Below are positions 38,698 through 53,800 of a DNA stretch of 64,000 bases, one piece after another. Both the position numbers and the translations under genes were made by a program. Origin of the DNA: Anisakis pegreffii (taxonomy: Eukaryota > Nematoda > Chromadorea > Rhabditida > Anisakidae). Each line of letters begins with the position of its first letter. Positions within the stretch are counted from its first letter, which is position 1. Where the stretch lies: NCBI GenBank assembly GCA_035041965.1, contig JAPYMA010002647.1:62001-126000 (forward strand), in the 5' to 3' direction. The notes beneath the pieces were generated by a model. The model saw only the letters and a list, made by a program, of their open reading frames with translations, searched no databases and was not told where the DNA came from.

Positions 38698-38941
38698 CAA
38701 AATGACAAATCTTTTGATCTTTCGAGCATGTTGGAATCGACAGTGTCAATATTGATAACAATGTGTGTGTGTCAATGAAGTAATTACAACATGTCGGTCG
38801 ATAGGTTCTAATGAATATGATTCGGTGTTCAATGTAGATTCCATTTAAAGACTTGCCTCGTCGTCTCAATTGTTTCATCACAATTCACAATTGAATAATA
38901 AAACGACTTTAATTAACCAATGACATTGAGATTTAATAATT
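38698..38941 (+). repeat. 240-bp direct repeat, copy 2
   Basis: Partner of 37695-37933. The high identity implies a recent duplication or an ongoing homogenising process. Confidence 0.92.
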
Positions 38942-41900
38942 TTAACTGTTTTAACTGTTCAACGGAGTTAATGAGGTTTTTCCCATAAAAATAATTAGTG
39001 AGATTGCAAATTTTTAAAGATAATTACGAAGTAGCAATAGCGATAACGAACTAATATGATGGCAGTGTTGGGATTAGGTGACGCGGTAAACGAATTGACA
39101 CATCGTTGCACTCATTGTCGTCGGAGACTTATTAGTGTTGTTTATGGTAGATCGAATACGTTGTTGAACCTCGTAGTGCCTCGAATTGATTGCGAAGCGA
39201 CAGGTGTTTCAAAAGGAAGCACACGTGCAATGTTTCGAGCACACGTAATGCTCACCTAATCGTAAAATTGAGTCAAATACGCATTACATTTACAATAGAA
39301 GAATAAGGTCTATTGCTTCTATGTATTTCAGTACACCTCAGTAATTTCCGGGCATGCTTCTCTCTGTCGAACATAACCTACAAAGCGCTTTTTCCCTTAC
39401 AGACAAGGACAAAGTTTATTATTTGTGATATAACAGTTTATCATGTAACGAACAACATCATCACCATGTCATCCTTCATTCACTTCGAATGCACATCGTA
39501 TACTATGATTTATTCAATTCGTGACTATTACAGCATGAAATCATGAAAGTGTTCAATGAAGAATCGCTGCGACTTGCTTGGTTGGATGCGTGTACCATTT
39601 TTTGAGTTTTGCAGTTCGTTGTGCCACTTCATCCGCACCATCAATATTTTATTAGCTTTTAAATTTTTGTCAAAGAACATCACGAAAAGCCCTGGGCACC
39701 TAATTGACGTGGGGGATTTTGGGTGCGTGGGCGTGTTCAAAATGGCGCCACCAATAGCCGACCAGCTTTGTCATCGCAAGTGGGCGTGGCCTGAACGTGG
39801 GCGGGGCGGATTACTGTAAAATTCTCAACAGTAGGTACTACTATCGTAAAAAAGTTTTCGTGTGATTAATGCAAAACTTGAAGAGTATTTTGTAAAGTAT
39901 GGGATGAAGTGGAGTGTGGAATATGAGTGATCGTTTCGATTACACACACCATATGGATGAATGATCATAAAACACTCAAATAAATGTATCGCTATTCACA
40001 TGTCTTATAGAATTTTGCATTCAGCATCGAACACCTGCAAATGTTGAGAGCATTTTGCTTCACAGCTGCTGAAAAAATCCTTTCGAATGAATTCGTATTT
40101 CTTTTGCACTATATTTGCCCTTCTTTGGCCGTATGATGGATTGTCATTGCATTCTCCATCACTCTAAATTAACACAATTCCGGTCCTCCCCCTCCCTCCG
40201 TTATCCCACCGCTTCAAACAATTTATTTTTTTCTCAGCGGCAAATCAGAACAAATTCAGCAAATTCGTCGGTTGATCAAAACGTTTGCAGCGATTAAATT
40301 GCAGGAATTGATTCATTGTAATCAATTTTTTTCTTCTTCATGATATTCACCCTCCCTTCTCCCCTGGAAACCGCTGGCGAAATACCATAGTCAGTGCAAT
40401 CAGTACATGTACTGCTTACGATGTTAAGATCCATCAGATCTCATCCCATTGTACTGTTCTTCCTACTATTCAATCATATGATGAGGGTCATTGAACCTGC
40501 AAATTCATGCTCCGATCAATTCTATACAACAGTGCAATTCTAGCGATATTTGAGTGATGCTAAATTCTAGAAAATTCAGGTGAACTATTTTGCTGATACG
40601 AAATTGTAAAGAGATTAAATCTGATGCGTAAATGTGAGATAGGTGTTTTCGTATGTACAAAAGTGTACTAAGTGTAATTTAAAAATGATGATCCGTGTAG
40701 AGAGAACTAGGTATTTAGGTTGGCATGTAGCAGCAGCAGGCAGCTGTTGATGAGTTCGATTGAACGAAATGAGGGAAGAGCTGCTGAAATGGAGCCGGTT
40801 TTTGAACAAAGAAAAACGCTGATTGCTTAGGTGGATGAGTTCTATTGGACGATTTGTCGGATGTTGAATGGTCTCTGAATGAGATCGATCGTTTCGGAAT
40901 GTTTATTTATCGCTTATAAATAGGATGCATTCAGCAATCGTTTATCCATTTACAACCATTGCAATTTGATCATTTTCCTTCTGCAATTTATTCAAATTCT
41001 TGTTTGTATTACCTCACTGTCACTATGGCATAGGAGAAGAATTTCGTTGATATGGAATCTCATCACATTTTTTTAGTGAAAAATAGCTTACGATTAGAGT
41101 CATGAATGACTGCTTGGAACAGAATAAAAGTTGTTTTCTCATGGGAACGTTTTCTTCTCTTCGATCATGTTTAGTTACTATTAATGATACTTTGCGATTG
41201 TATAAGCAGGTACGTAGGATTTATAATGAAATTGTTTGTGATGCAAAGATTTTGAGCGGATCAATTTTAATTCTGCTGATGATTCCATTTCTTAATCAAA
41301 TTCTACCTTAAACCTTAAGCCTTCAGAAAATTTGACTTCACTTCGTTGCATCATGATTAAAGGAAGGAGAACGACAAGGATAATTGGGATCGGCTTTAAT
41401 GGAATAAGGAGCGTAGCAGATTCGATTTCATGCCATCACATTATGCTCTGCCTTATTACATTTCACTTTGTGCGAATAAATAAATCAATTCCATCAAATG
41501 CAATGTAATGCGTTTGTGTCTTCGTTGGGAACGCATTTAATTTCCACAACGCTATTAGTCTCCATTGCTCGTCAATATTTCATTAGAAGTCAGTCCGCGT
41601 TTTGCATCCGATCACATTTATTCTCACTATCGATCTGCTATCCCAAATTCGAAAGAACAACCAATCAGCAGCTTAAAATGCTTTTTTAAATGGTCTCGCT
41701 ATGAAAAGTGCATATTTGGTCTGTCCAAAACGGAGAAGCATTTGCAATTGTTATATTCATAAGTTGATTTTATTTCTATTTTCATACTAATATATATGTC
41801 GGTGCGCTTTCTTCATTCATTGTTATTGCTGCTACTGCTGTAAATTTGCGCAATTTCTCAAGTGTATATTGTGAAGTATCGGTTAATTATATGCATTTCA

Positions 41901-44707
41901 TCATATTCATGACAGCATCGTATTCATGACACATACAGAAACAGAGGCAAATACACACAAGCACAACGTGAAAGTCAATACAACTACTACTAGTGATGAT
42001 AAATTTGCACTCTAAAAGCTTTTGATCGCCGCCATATGGATAGTATTCTTCCACGACAGCAAACCATATCGAATCGAGAGCCGTCAGTTTTTGCGAAAGT
42101 TCTTCGTATTGAAGGAGCAAATTGCTTTGCGATGCTGCTTTTGAATGCAAATAAGTTGTTCGAAAGCGTTGATTCATTGTGGGCTTATAACTATGATAAA
42201 TGATGAATGAAGCCAAGAGATTTGAAGCAAAGAACTGGAATTTTTGCAGTTGTCAGTCTCGAAAGCGCTGTTCAAACCAATTGTGGAAGAAGTGCCTGTT
42301 TTCGTCAAAATGAAAATCAACCAAAACAATTCCAAAGTAAACTACAGCAGCAATATCGATCACGAAGGAACCACCCAACCCCATTCTCTTCCCACCTTTA
42401 AAATGTCCTTGATTTACAAAAAAAACTAACTATTTTCGAAAGCAATCTTCATTCATGATTTCCTTTCCACACTCTTCGTTTTCTTATGTTTTCCCTCGGC
42501 AAATCACCGTTCCTTCGTTTACTGAATCAATAAGCAACATCTAACTCATCAATTTTTTGTTTTTTCTTAAAATTTCTCTTCGACACAACCAATAACAATT
42601 GAGAGTGGTGATGATGCTCGTTCGTTCGTATTCACACCGCACGTCACTCTCCATCCGCTGCAGTGATAACGCTTATCAGTTGATACGATCAGTGTACTGC
42701 TATGATTTGATGAGATATTATTCAGCTGTACCAAAAAATACTTGCTTCTCGGTGTTGTGAAAATTAATTCAGTTGGGTCTTTGAAACGAAACGAAGCAAA
42801 TATAGCTGATTAGGAAAGAGTTATGCCTTACCCAGTCAATGAGAACGAATAAATCTCTAATCGTAAGCATGGCTAATGAAAATCAATTGTTTCGAAAGAA
42901 AGCATTTGTGGAATGCTATAGCAAAGTATTGAATTCCTATTGGTTTAAAGTAGTTTTTTTTCTCAGAATAAAATTTAGTTGCGAAATACACTTGAGAATG
43001 AGTCAGCACTAGCGTTATGAAGACAGAATTGATGAGAAAAAAAATGCAAAGAGATAAATTGACTCCATTTCATTATATTTGGCCACTGTATTCTACGAGT
43101 GCTGTCCACTTTTTTTCAGCACTAATATCTGTGAATATAACCATATGGTTGAATTTTTCACGAACAACATTACTTCCATTGAATTCTAATGGAATTTCCT
43201 CTGCGTCCTGCAAAAACCTTATGCACTTGGACTATATAACTATCCCAATATGCTTTTAGCGCAAAAAACTTCGAATCACTAAAATATATATAAAATCACT
43301 AAAATATAAAATCGATTATAAAGTAATCAATTTTGACTGTTGTTTATCAGACACTTGTAATCAGTCAGTGGTGTACTTGAATGATCTGTTCTTTTGAAGA
43401 TAAGAAGCCGAAATTCTCTCGTTAGTGTTCATTCTGTTCATGACTTCGTATTGATGTGATGCAGTTGTTCAACGGGTTCAGTTCAATGAATTTGTCTCAT
43501 TGCTGCTTGGATTGCTCAGTAACAACGGCAATCGGTCAGATTGCGCATGCAAGTGCTTCTTGTGTTGGTTGGTTGAATGTGTTGTGTACGTTCAATCACT
43601 CGGTATCTATGCAGCAACTAACAAATAAAACAGTACCACTGACGATAGTGCGTGTTGATGATGGTAATGATGATGATGTACGCTGCTGGGCTCTTCATTC
43701 ACATTCTCACTGCTGTGTTCATTTCATTTCTACGTTCAGTGCTCATTTTATTCGCTTGCTCGTGCGAGGCGCGGTTGCTGTGATTCTACCACTTTTGTTC
43801 GTGTTGGAATTGTTTGAATATTTTATGGAGTGGATGGATTTTATGCATACATTTCGAGTGAACCATTTTAAAATCATGCTAATATTCATTTTGAATTTTT
43901 AAAATAATCCTTTTGTTTAATTTTTTGCATTTCTGAACGGGCCATTAGGTTTTCAGTGGTGACTTTTGCAGTATGCTAGTATCAGTTTATGTGATCAGTT
44001 GTTTCAATTAGTCGTGGTCGGTACTTAACTTGAACAAGATGTGAAGTTAACATTAAAATTGTGATGTGATGAGTAACCGCTGAAAATTTTAAGAATTGAG
44101 AATTTTGGTTGCGAAATCGCTAAGAAAATTGTCTGATGACAGTGCATTATTATACGTTGCCTTGTCATTTAAGTCGATATGTTTGGTTGTGTGTTGTTGA
44201 AAGATGATAAGCGGACTCTCATTATCGTATGGTTAGATATCAGTTGTACTCTATTAGCAAGCCTATGTGGGTTTATGGTTGCAGTCTAGCTGGCTCTTAT
44301 TTGGTCGGCTGCATCCTGACAATGAGTCTTAGCCGAAACAAAAAATGCATATGGCAAAAATGAACGACGAATTTTATAATAGAGTAGTACCGTAGTGTGT
44401 GATATCATCGCGTATATTGTGTAAATTTTTTGATATTATTGATGAGCAATCATTTTGTTGCGCTGGCTGCTCTTTTGTGCGAAATTTCTGCCTTGTCGTA
44501 GTACAACAGCAGTTGCTGCTGTGCGATGAAAAGTATTTTTATTGATCATTTGTGATTGTATTCATCGTGTTCATTTGCTTTGTTCTGACTACTCATTTGT
44601 TGCAACAACCTTCATGTGAGTTAATTGCAGCGCATATCACACTCGCCTCCGTTCAATTTGTCGTTGTTTCATTCCAATTCTCAAATTCATTCCATTGCAA
44701 CAACACG
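38942..44707. other. Intergenic, 5' flank of beta-tubulin
   Basis: No gene supported. A GC-rich patch at about 39690-39811 contains GGGCGTGGCC and GGGCGGGGC words, unlike the AT-rich surroundings. A 148-codon open frame at 43456-43902 shows no recognisable family. The last few hundred bases should hold the tubulin promoter or outron; an AATTGCAG at about 44622-44629 could accept a spliced leader. Confidence 0.4.
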
Positions 44708-47765
<3,058 letters not shown>

Positions 47766-48225
47766 ATGGATTCGATCGTCGGATTTCCTGCGTCTGTAAT
47801 ATTATAACGTCTGTTTTGTTCATCTTTTATGTATTTTTTCAGTCATCAAAGAATAACTGTCTTATTGGTGCAATTGTTTCACGTTTCTTATAACCACTTA
47901 AGACGAGTTACTTAAATGTTTTATGAACGGTTTATCTCAATTTTATCTAGTTTATCACTGAACAGTTGAAGTTTCTTCGTACTCTTATTTTTGGCATTAC
48001 TCATGCCTCTCATTTTCGGCTCATTACTATTGATGCGTTTTAATCAGAGTTTATTGATTAAATGGTTTTCGTTGCTATGATCAATGTTCAGTTTTGTTCA
48101 TTCGAGTTGTATACCAACCGAATCGCATTGAAAGTTTCACTGTTAAGATGATTTGTTTATGTCACATTTCATTTCATTTAATGTGTTCAGTTCACATTTT
48201 AATTGTAATTTTTATTTGGCAGTTG

Positions 48226-48231
48226 AATAAA
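48226..48231 (+). other. Candidate poly(A) signal of beta-tubulin
   Basis: An AATAAA hexamer about 460 bp past the tubulin stop, on the right strand, after a T-rich stretch. A nearer variant signal is possible. Confidence 0.45.
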
Positions 48232-48853
48232 TTTAAATGAACAAAATGTTTTTATTTGATTGCTTATTGATCCTCCACTGCATGAACATAACTTCATCAT
48301 TCGCTTCATCCTAAATTTGCATTCATCGGGCCAGAAATTCACATCAGTCATTTCGTGTGTTATATAGAGACGACTAGCTGCTTCCATTTGAAAGGTATTT
48401 AGGAAACAGCCATTGTTCAGTAATGTTGCATTCAAATAGCATCGCAAATTTTACTGGTAAAGTGTCATTAACAATAAGAATCAAGCATAGAATCGAGCTG
48501 TCTATATACAAGAGTGTTGGTGTTGCTATGACATGAGGAGGGGTCTTTACAAGGTACAGAGTATAGCACAGTGTGCAGGTAGTTGTGTTTCAAACGCAAA
48601 CCTCAGAACATGAGCTTTTATAACTGAGTAGCGACGAGTTTTTATGACGGTATCATTTAGACACTCCAGATGGTGTTTCAATTGTAATGTCCATAGATAC
48701 GAGTGTATGTGAATGGTGGAATTTGATTGTTGGCCATTGGGTTTCAGCATGATAGTCTCCAATTTGCATTAGCTTGGATTGCAGAATCGCCGAAGTTCAG
48801 CGGTGATGAGTGGTCGTTGCATTGTTCGGTGATAGGGATTTCAGTGCGGTGGT
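48232..48853. other. Intergenic
   Basis: Nothing recognised. It includes downstream sequence of the tubulin gene. Confidence 0.4.
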
Positions 48854-48869
48854 TTGAATGAACGATTCG

Positions 48870-49060
48870 ATTGTTCCAGTCAACAACTGCTTTGTTTGAT
48901 CATCAGTAGCGCAGTTGTTGTCGATCGCAGCACCGTCCCGGGCTTGCTGGCTGGTGTTTGGATGAACAACTCGTCGTGGTCAGCAACCAAACACGGCATC
49001 TATGAGCATCTTATCAAGTCTACCAAAGGACAGCTCGAAACCACAGCTCCAGAAGAATGA
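48870..49060 (+). CDS. Orphan exon-like frame, unknown product
   Basis: I do not recognise this protein. The stretch from about 48881 to the TGA at 49060 has codon use and GC content nearer to the real exons than to the flanks, follows TTCCAG and ATCATCAG acceptor-like sites, and encodes a coherent segment with VDRSTVPGLLAGVW, a Trp-containing stretch and TKHGIYEHLIKSTKG before an acidic end. It could be the last exon of a small gene, or a processed or duplicated fragment. No upstream partner exon was recognised between 47766 and 48850. Confidence 0.3.
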
Positions 49061-49392
49061 AAAGAAGGAGATCATGATCAATATTGGAATGGCATCGTGA
49101 ATGTACTGAAACAGTCCAATCGTATTTGGTTGAGTTCAACTTGAAAAAATTGCTTGCGAAGCTCTGTTGCTTGTTGAAATCTCAATTGGGCAAACACAAA
49201 TTAATAAATGTGTGTCTGTAAAAAATGTTCACTGCACAGAAGAGTTTACGGCAATATCCGCACCCCCCCTCCCCTTCCTTATCCTCTGGTAGCCCATTAC
49301 TCGTCAACGACAAATCAGAAAGAAACCAGGCGATTCATGCATTGATCGAGAAGTTTGTTGTGAACAATTCGTCGGTTGTATTGACGAGTGAA

Positions 49393-50097
49393 TCAATTCT
49401 TTTTGTTCAAAGAATCGCTTTGAAAATTTGAATAGGGAAAAACTATTTCAACTAGATTAGACGTAATGGCCAAACTAATGCAAAACCAAGAATCGAGGGA
49501 TTTGAATGCTTTCGGTGAATGCTGCATCAACGTGGTTGAGGGAGTGTTCAAAATAGAATTAAAACTGACCGTTACGATCGTACTCACAAAATGTAACGGT
49601 CCATGCAGTTGAGATTCATAGTTGACCAGCACAAATAAATGTGTCAGATAAAAGCAATAAGCCAAACGACTGAACGGTGCCCACAAGCCAAGTTCCAGGA
49701 AATCCTTTATTGGACCTGAAAATCCGCAGTAAACAAAAAACAAATTAAACAAGAGCCAATTTTCGATGGACATTAGCGATCTCAGCCAACAGAAACACCA
49801 TTTTGAATAAAAAGTCACTTACGATCAGTCAGCTTCGTCCAAATGAGTACTTATCGTTTGTCGATCAATCAGTATTTGTGAAAAGAGTAAGAATGAGATT
49901 CCGAGCTACAACGGTCAACTTATCAGCAATATTGTTGAGCTGACAGGCAATTACAACCCACGAAAGAGCTAAAGCCCATGCAAGTCTCGCGAAATTATCA
50001 TAGATTGTGGCTGAAATGACTGAAATGGGTGTCTCTTTAAGATTCTGATGCAATCCAAGAACACAAGCCAATTCAACCGCAACACTCGAGCTATAAG
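49393..50097 (-). pseudogene. 3' fragment of NRF-6-like acyltransferase-3 gene
   Basis: Intact family members are multi-pass membrane proteins with an N-terminal secreted domain and about ten membrane helices. Here only the C-terminal part is present. One block (about 50097-49922) encodes YDNFARLAWALALSW..IAC. A second (about 49706-49585, after an ATTTTCAG acceptor) encodes FLELGLWAPFSRLAYCFYLTH, the family's PLSRLTY-type motif, up to a GTGAGT donor. A last block (about 49460-49393) encodes SLAITSNLVEIVFPYSNF, like the usual final helix. No canonical GT donor lets the first two blocks join in phase, and no upstream exons exist before the oppositely oriented protease gene at 50880. I read it as a truncated remnant. 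A functional gene with unrecognised exons is less likely. Confidence 0.6.
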
Positions 50098-50123
50098 TGA
50101 TAAAATCGAGCTATAAGTGATGT
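50086..50123 (-). repeat. Tandem copy of a splice-acceptor-like segment
   Basis: TCGAGCTATAAGTGAT occurs twice, at about 50086-50101 and 50107-50122. On the minus strand this gives CACTTATAG followed by CTCGA twice in a row, immediately before the first recognisable acyltransferase block. Confidence 0.7.
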
Positions 50124-50870
50124 TATCATAATATGGTATCTCTACATACAGTACTTTGTTCTGTTTTCCAGTAATTCAAAGCAAATTTCATTTGATATTT
50201 ACTGACCGAACGTTGATCGGTCACCATCACTAGTGCCGAAAAGTGCCGAAAATCAATGTGTTTGCTTCCCTCGATCTCACTGCTCCATCACAATGGACAA
50301 AAAATTACACGTTTGGTGGAAACTGGAAGATCGTTGAAAGATCAATTAAGTGATTAAGCGATTACGCGAAGGTCAATAAAAGGGAAATGGAGTGAGTATT
50401 AATGAGATTTGCAAATGATTTGAAACCATATAAAAGGAATTCGCTTGAGGGCGATGCGCAATTGTTCATCGTCTGTTGTCGTGGGTCAACGGCTATCGAC
50501 GGTGACGGCGGCGATCATAATTGATCTGTTACAATAATTATCAGCCGAATAACCGCATGTTTTATTGTGACTTAGCAACTAAATCTTATCATGCTCATTT
50601 ATCAACGAGGTCATGCATGACAATCAATTCATGTCATTTCGATGCATAACGCTCATTCTTAAGTTTTGGATACAGATACCTCGCTTATTTTATAAATATC
50701 CTCGTTGCCCAATTTATTGAATTTCATGCTGTTGAAAAGTGATTACTTTTGAAAATGAATGTTACAGATCAGATTCATTCTGAACGATAGGTGATATCTT
50801 ATTCGAGGCATAAAATTTGTTTGATGAATATCGTGAAATCTTTGATGAATATCATGTAACCAGACAATCA
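50124..50870. other. Intergenic, 5' flank of the astacin gene
   Basis: No gene supported. It holds small tandem words: AGTGCCGAAA twice near 50233-50251, and TTTGATGAATATC twice near 50820-50852. Promoter or outron sequence of the astacin gene is expected here. Confidence 0.4.
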
Positions 50871-50876
50871 TTACAG
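50871..50876 (+). promoter_or_regulatory. Likely spliced-leader acceptor for the astacin gene
   Basis: TTACAG ends 3 nt before the ATG at 50880, and no upstream exon is visible. This fits a trans-spliced leader. Confidence 0.5.
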
Positions 50877-50879
50877 GAG

Positions 50880-53800
50880 ATGCAGTTACTTGCAGCAGTA
50901 GTCGTTGCCGTTTTTATGCGTCTTCTGAAGGTTACATTTTTTTAAAAATTGATTCGTCATGGTCGTGATTAAAGACCAGTCCGATATAGAGCATAACTGA
51001 CGATTTGCAGTCCTCGAAGTTTATCCGACTCACTTCTGTTTAGTGCATGTCGCATCAGCAGCTCACAATCAGTGAAGAAAGTTTATAAAGAGTGATTTTG
51101 TTTCAGGCAGAATCAGGCTACCAGTTCGATGAAAAATTCCTGAAGGAATACGATGACGTTCGACTAGTTATTGGGAAATTTTACGACGAAATTGCCAAAA
51201 AATACAACACATCTGCGGCTCTTGTGCGTTGTGCTCTTCAGTCTTTCTCAATTATTAATACTGCAGTTTTGATTCTAAACATTTGACTCGTTCAGAGATC
51301 TGTTTGCTTTTCAACTGAAGCGCATTATCTTGCACTCTGAATTTCACTGATTCTCACAATCGGATAGGTTTGATTTGCACGGATCGTTTCAGAATGCTAA
51401 AGCAGTGAGTGAAGCACTCCAAAATACAGCTGAAGAGGATGGTACTGAAGGAACGGTGAATCGTAAGGTTGGCATTGTCGCTGATCTATTCGAAACGGAC
51501 ATTTTTTTGACAAAGCCTCAAGCGAGAACTCTTTTAGATGAACTGGATCATACAAGTAATCGGTTTCCTTATCCTATCATGCATATAACTGATAAGTGAG
51601 CCCGATTAGTGCTCTGTCATAACTAAATGCTATTACAGGGATGAGACGTCAAATACTAATACAGAGTGAGAGCCAATGGTCAAAACTCGTTGTTCCATAT
51701 GTTATCGGTCCATTTGAACGTTGGTTTTTAAAGCTCTTAGGTGATCCATGGGATCCGTTTGGGCCACTAAAATCACTCACACTAAATTATGTTGATCGTT
51801 CATGCTCCTCGTGTCACCTACAAATAGCAAACGATGACCTTGTGGGTAAGAAATGATAGGTAGCCTACCCGATGACCCACATTGCATATGAGATTTCAAT
51901 ATATCACCTTTTTGATTCAGTTACTATTGTTGTACGAATTATCAAGTGAACTCTTTCACATCGAACATGCGATCTGACGTTTATTGCTAATAACAATTAT
52001 TATTTTTAATGAACAATCCTAATCGGTCAAATTTTGACAAGTCGACTTCTTTGGTGTCCAAAATTTTGACTGATCGGCGTTTTTCAGTCGATTCTGATAC
52101 CAATTCAAAAGTTTAGCCAAACAAGCAAGCAAACACACAGTTTCAGCACTATACTTAGATAAAGCGGTGCAGTAATCTCTAATGAATTAGCAGCCTCTCA
52201 ATCCTAATCTTACCAACAAAACTTCCCTCACAATTGTCCGTTAAAAAAACTGAATGTGATATTCTGATCTCGGAAAATGGATGGCTCAACATTTTCGATT
52301 CAACTTTAAAGCATGAGCACTGAAGCAATGGTTTTCAGCTTCATGGCAAGCAATGGTTCAGGAGAGTATCGAGCTTGTGCAGAATGAGACGTGCATTCAA
52401 TTTGTGGTGCGTGATTTCTGATTTCTGCTCTGAGTTTATGTATTAAGTTAATCAGCAGCACAACAATATTTATTGTATTCGAATGTTATTTGCGCAAAAT
52501 TATGAGTTGAAGGAAAGGGAGAACGAAGAGGATTATCTGGAGTTTATCCGTGCAGATGGTTGTTGGTCATCGGTTGGACGTGTCGGTGGAAGGCAATATG
52601 TTTCGATCGGATATGGATGCGAAATGGTATCACGCATCTGAATTACTGCCTCGTTAATACTATTTCAAATCCGTTTCAGTTTTGACTGAATTCTTCAGTT
52701 TTCACTTAGAGATCACTTTCTTGTAGCGATAACCGCAATTGTCATTGGTGATGTATGTGATTGCGGTGTAGATGCTGAATGTTTCATAATTGAGGTTGGT
52801 ATAATCAGTCACGAAATTCTTCATTCACTTGGAATCTGGCATGAGCAATCTCGTTCAGATCGTGATGACTATATCAATGTCAACTACGACAACCTGTTTC
52901 CTGTATGTTCTCCCTCAGTTTGCATTTAATTTGCACACAGCTTTATGACAAGCGATCGAATTCCAAAGCGATCAAGACGCTCAGTGTTAATTTCAAATAG
53001 AGTTTGTTTTAATTGCTCTCGCAAGGGCATTAAACTGTTTAACGTTAAACGTCGTGCATCTCAATTTTTGCTCGCATTCATCGATAACGGAATGATACTT
53101 GCAATGATAGGAACTATGTGGTGGATAAATTTACACATTCTGAAAGGTCATTTATGAAACATTCAAAAGGTTGTGTTGAATATTTGGAGTGAATTGCGCA
53201 ATTTAAAGCAGTAATTAACGCAAGATCACTGATTTACTCAAAGGGACGGTGATTACAGGGAATGGAAGGGAATTTCGAAAAGCGAACCGAGGTGGTGACA
53301 AGTAACTTGGAACAGCCCTATGATCTGGGCTCTGTGATGCATTACAGCTCCACGGCATTTGCAAGGGATCAATCAACGTAACGTGTTGAAAATTTTGAAA
53401 TTGTAATTTGTGACTCGACTGATGCAGAATGATGCGTTCATGCTAGCTCGGACGATGTTACCTGATATGAATTCACATCGTCATCGCGACATGAAAGTAT
53501 CAATAGCAACCGAAATAAAATCGGTTGTATTTTATAGGGCCACAATAACGACTCGAGACGGTAATTATCAGCATACGATCGGTCAACGCAAAACTTTATC
53601 GTTCAAAGATGCTAAAATGATCAATTTGCAGTACTGCACGGGTCAGAAATCCGCATTCTTCAATCACCACATCATTTCAAATTTTTTTCCGATACCAAAT
53701 CACCAAAGCTTTTACCTGTGCAGGCAGCAAATGTATTGTACTTTCAGGAGTGTGCAGTCGTCAACTTCCATGTCAAAATTCTGGATACACAGATCCGAGA

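Noticed and set aside
43456..43902. 148-codon plus-strand open frame
   Set aside because: Longest single frame in the window, but it has no recognisable motif, no exon-like boundaries and low-complexity His/Val-rich stretches. A chance frame is likely.
44552..44707. In-frame upstream extension of the beta-tubulin start
   Set aside because: Beta-tubulins begin at MREI. The extension is not conserved and would block the autoregulatory N-terminus.
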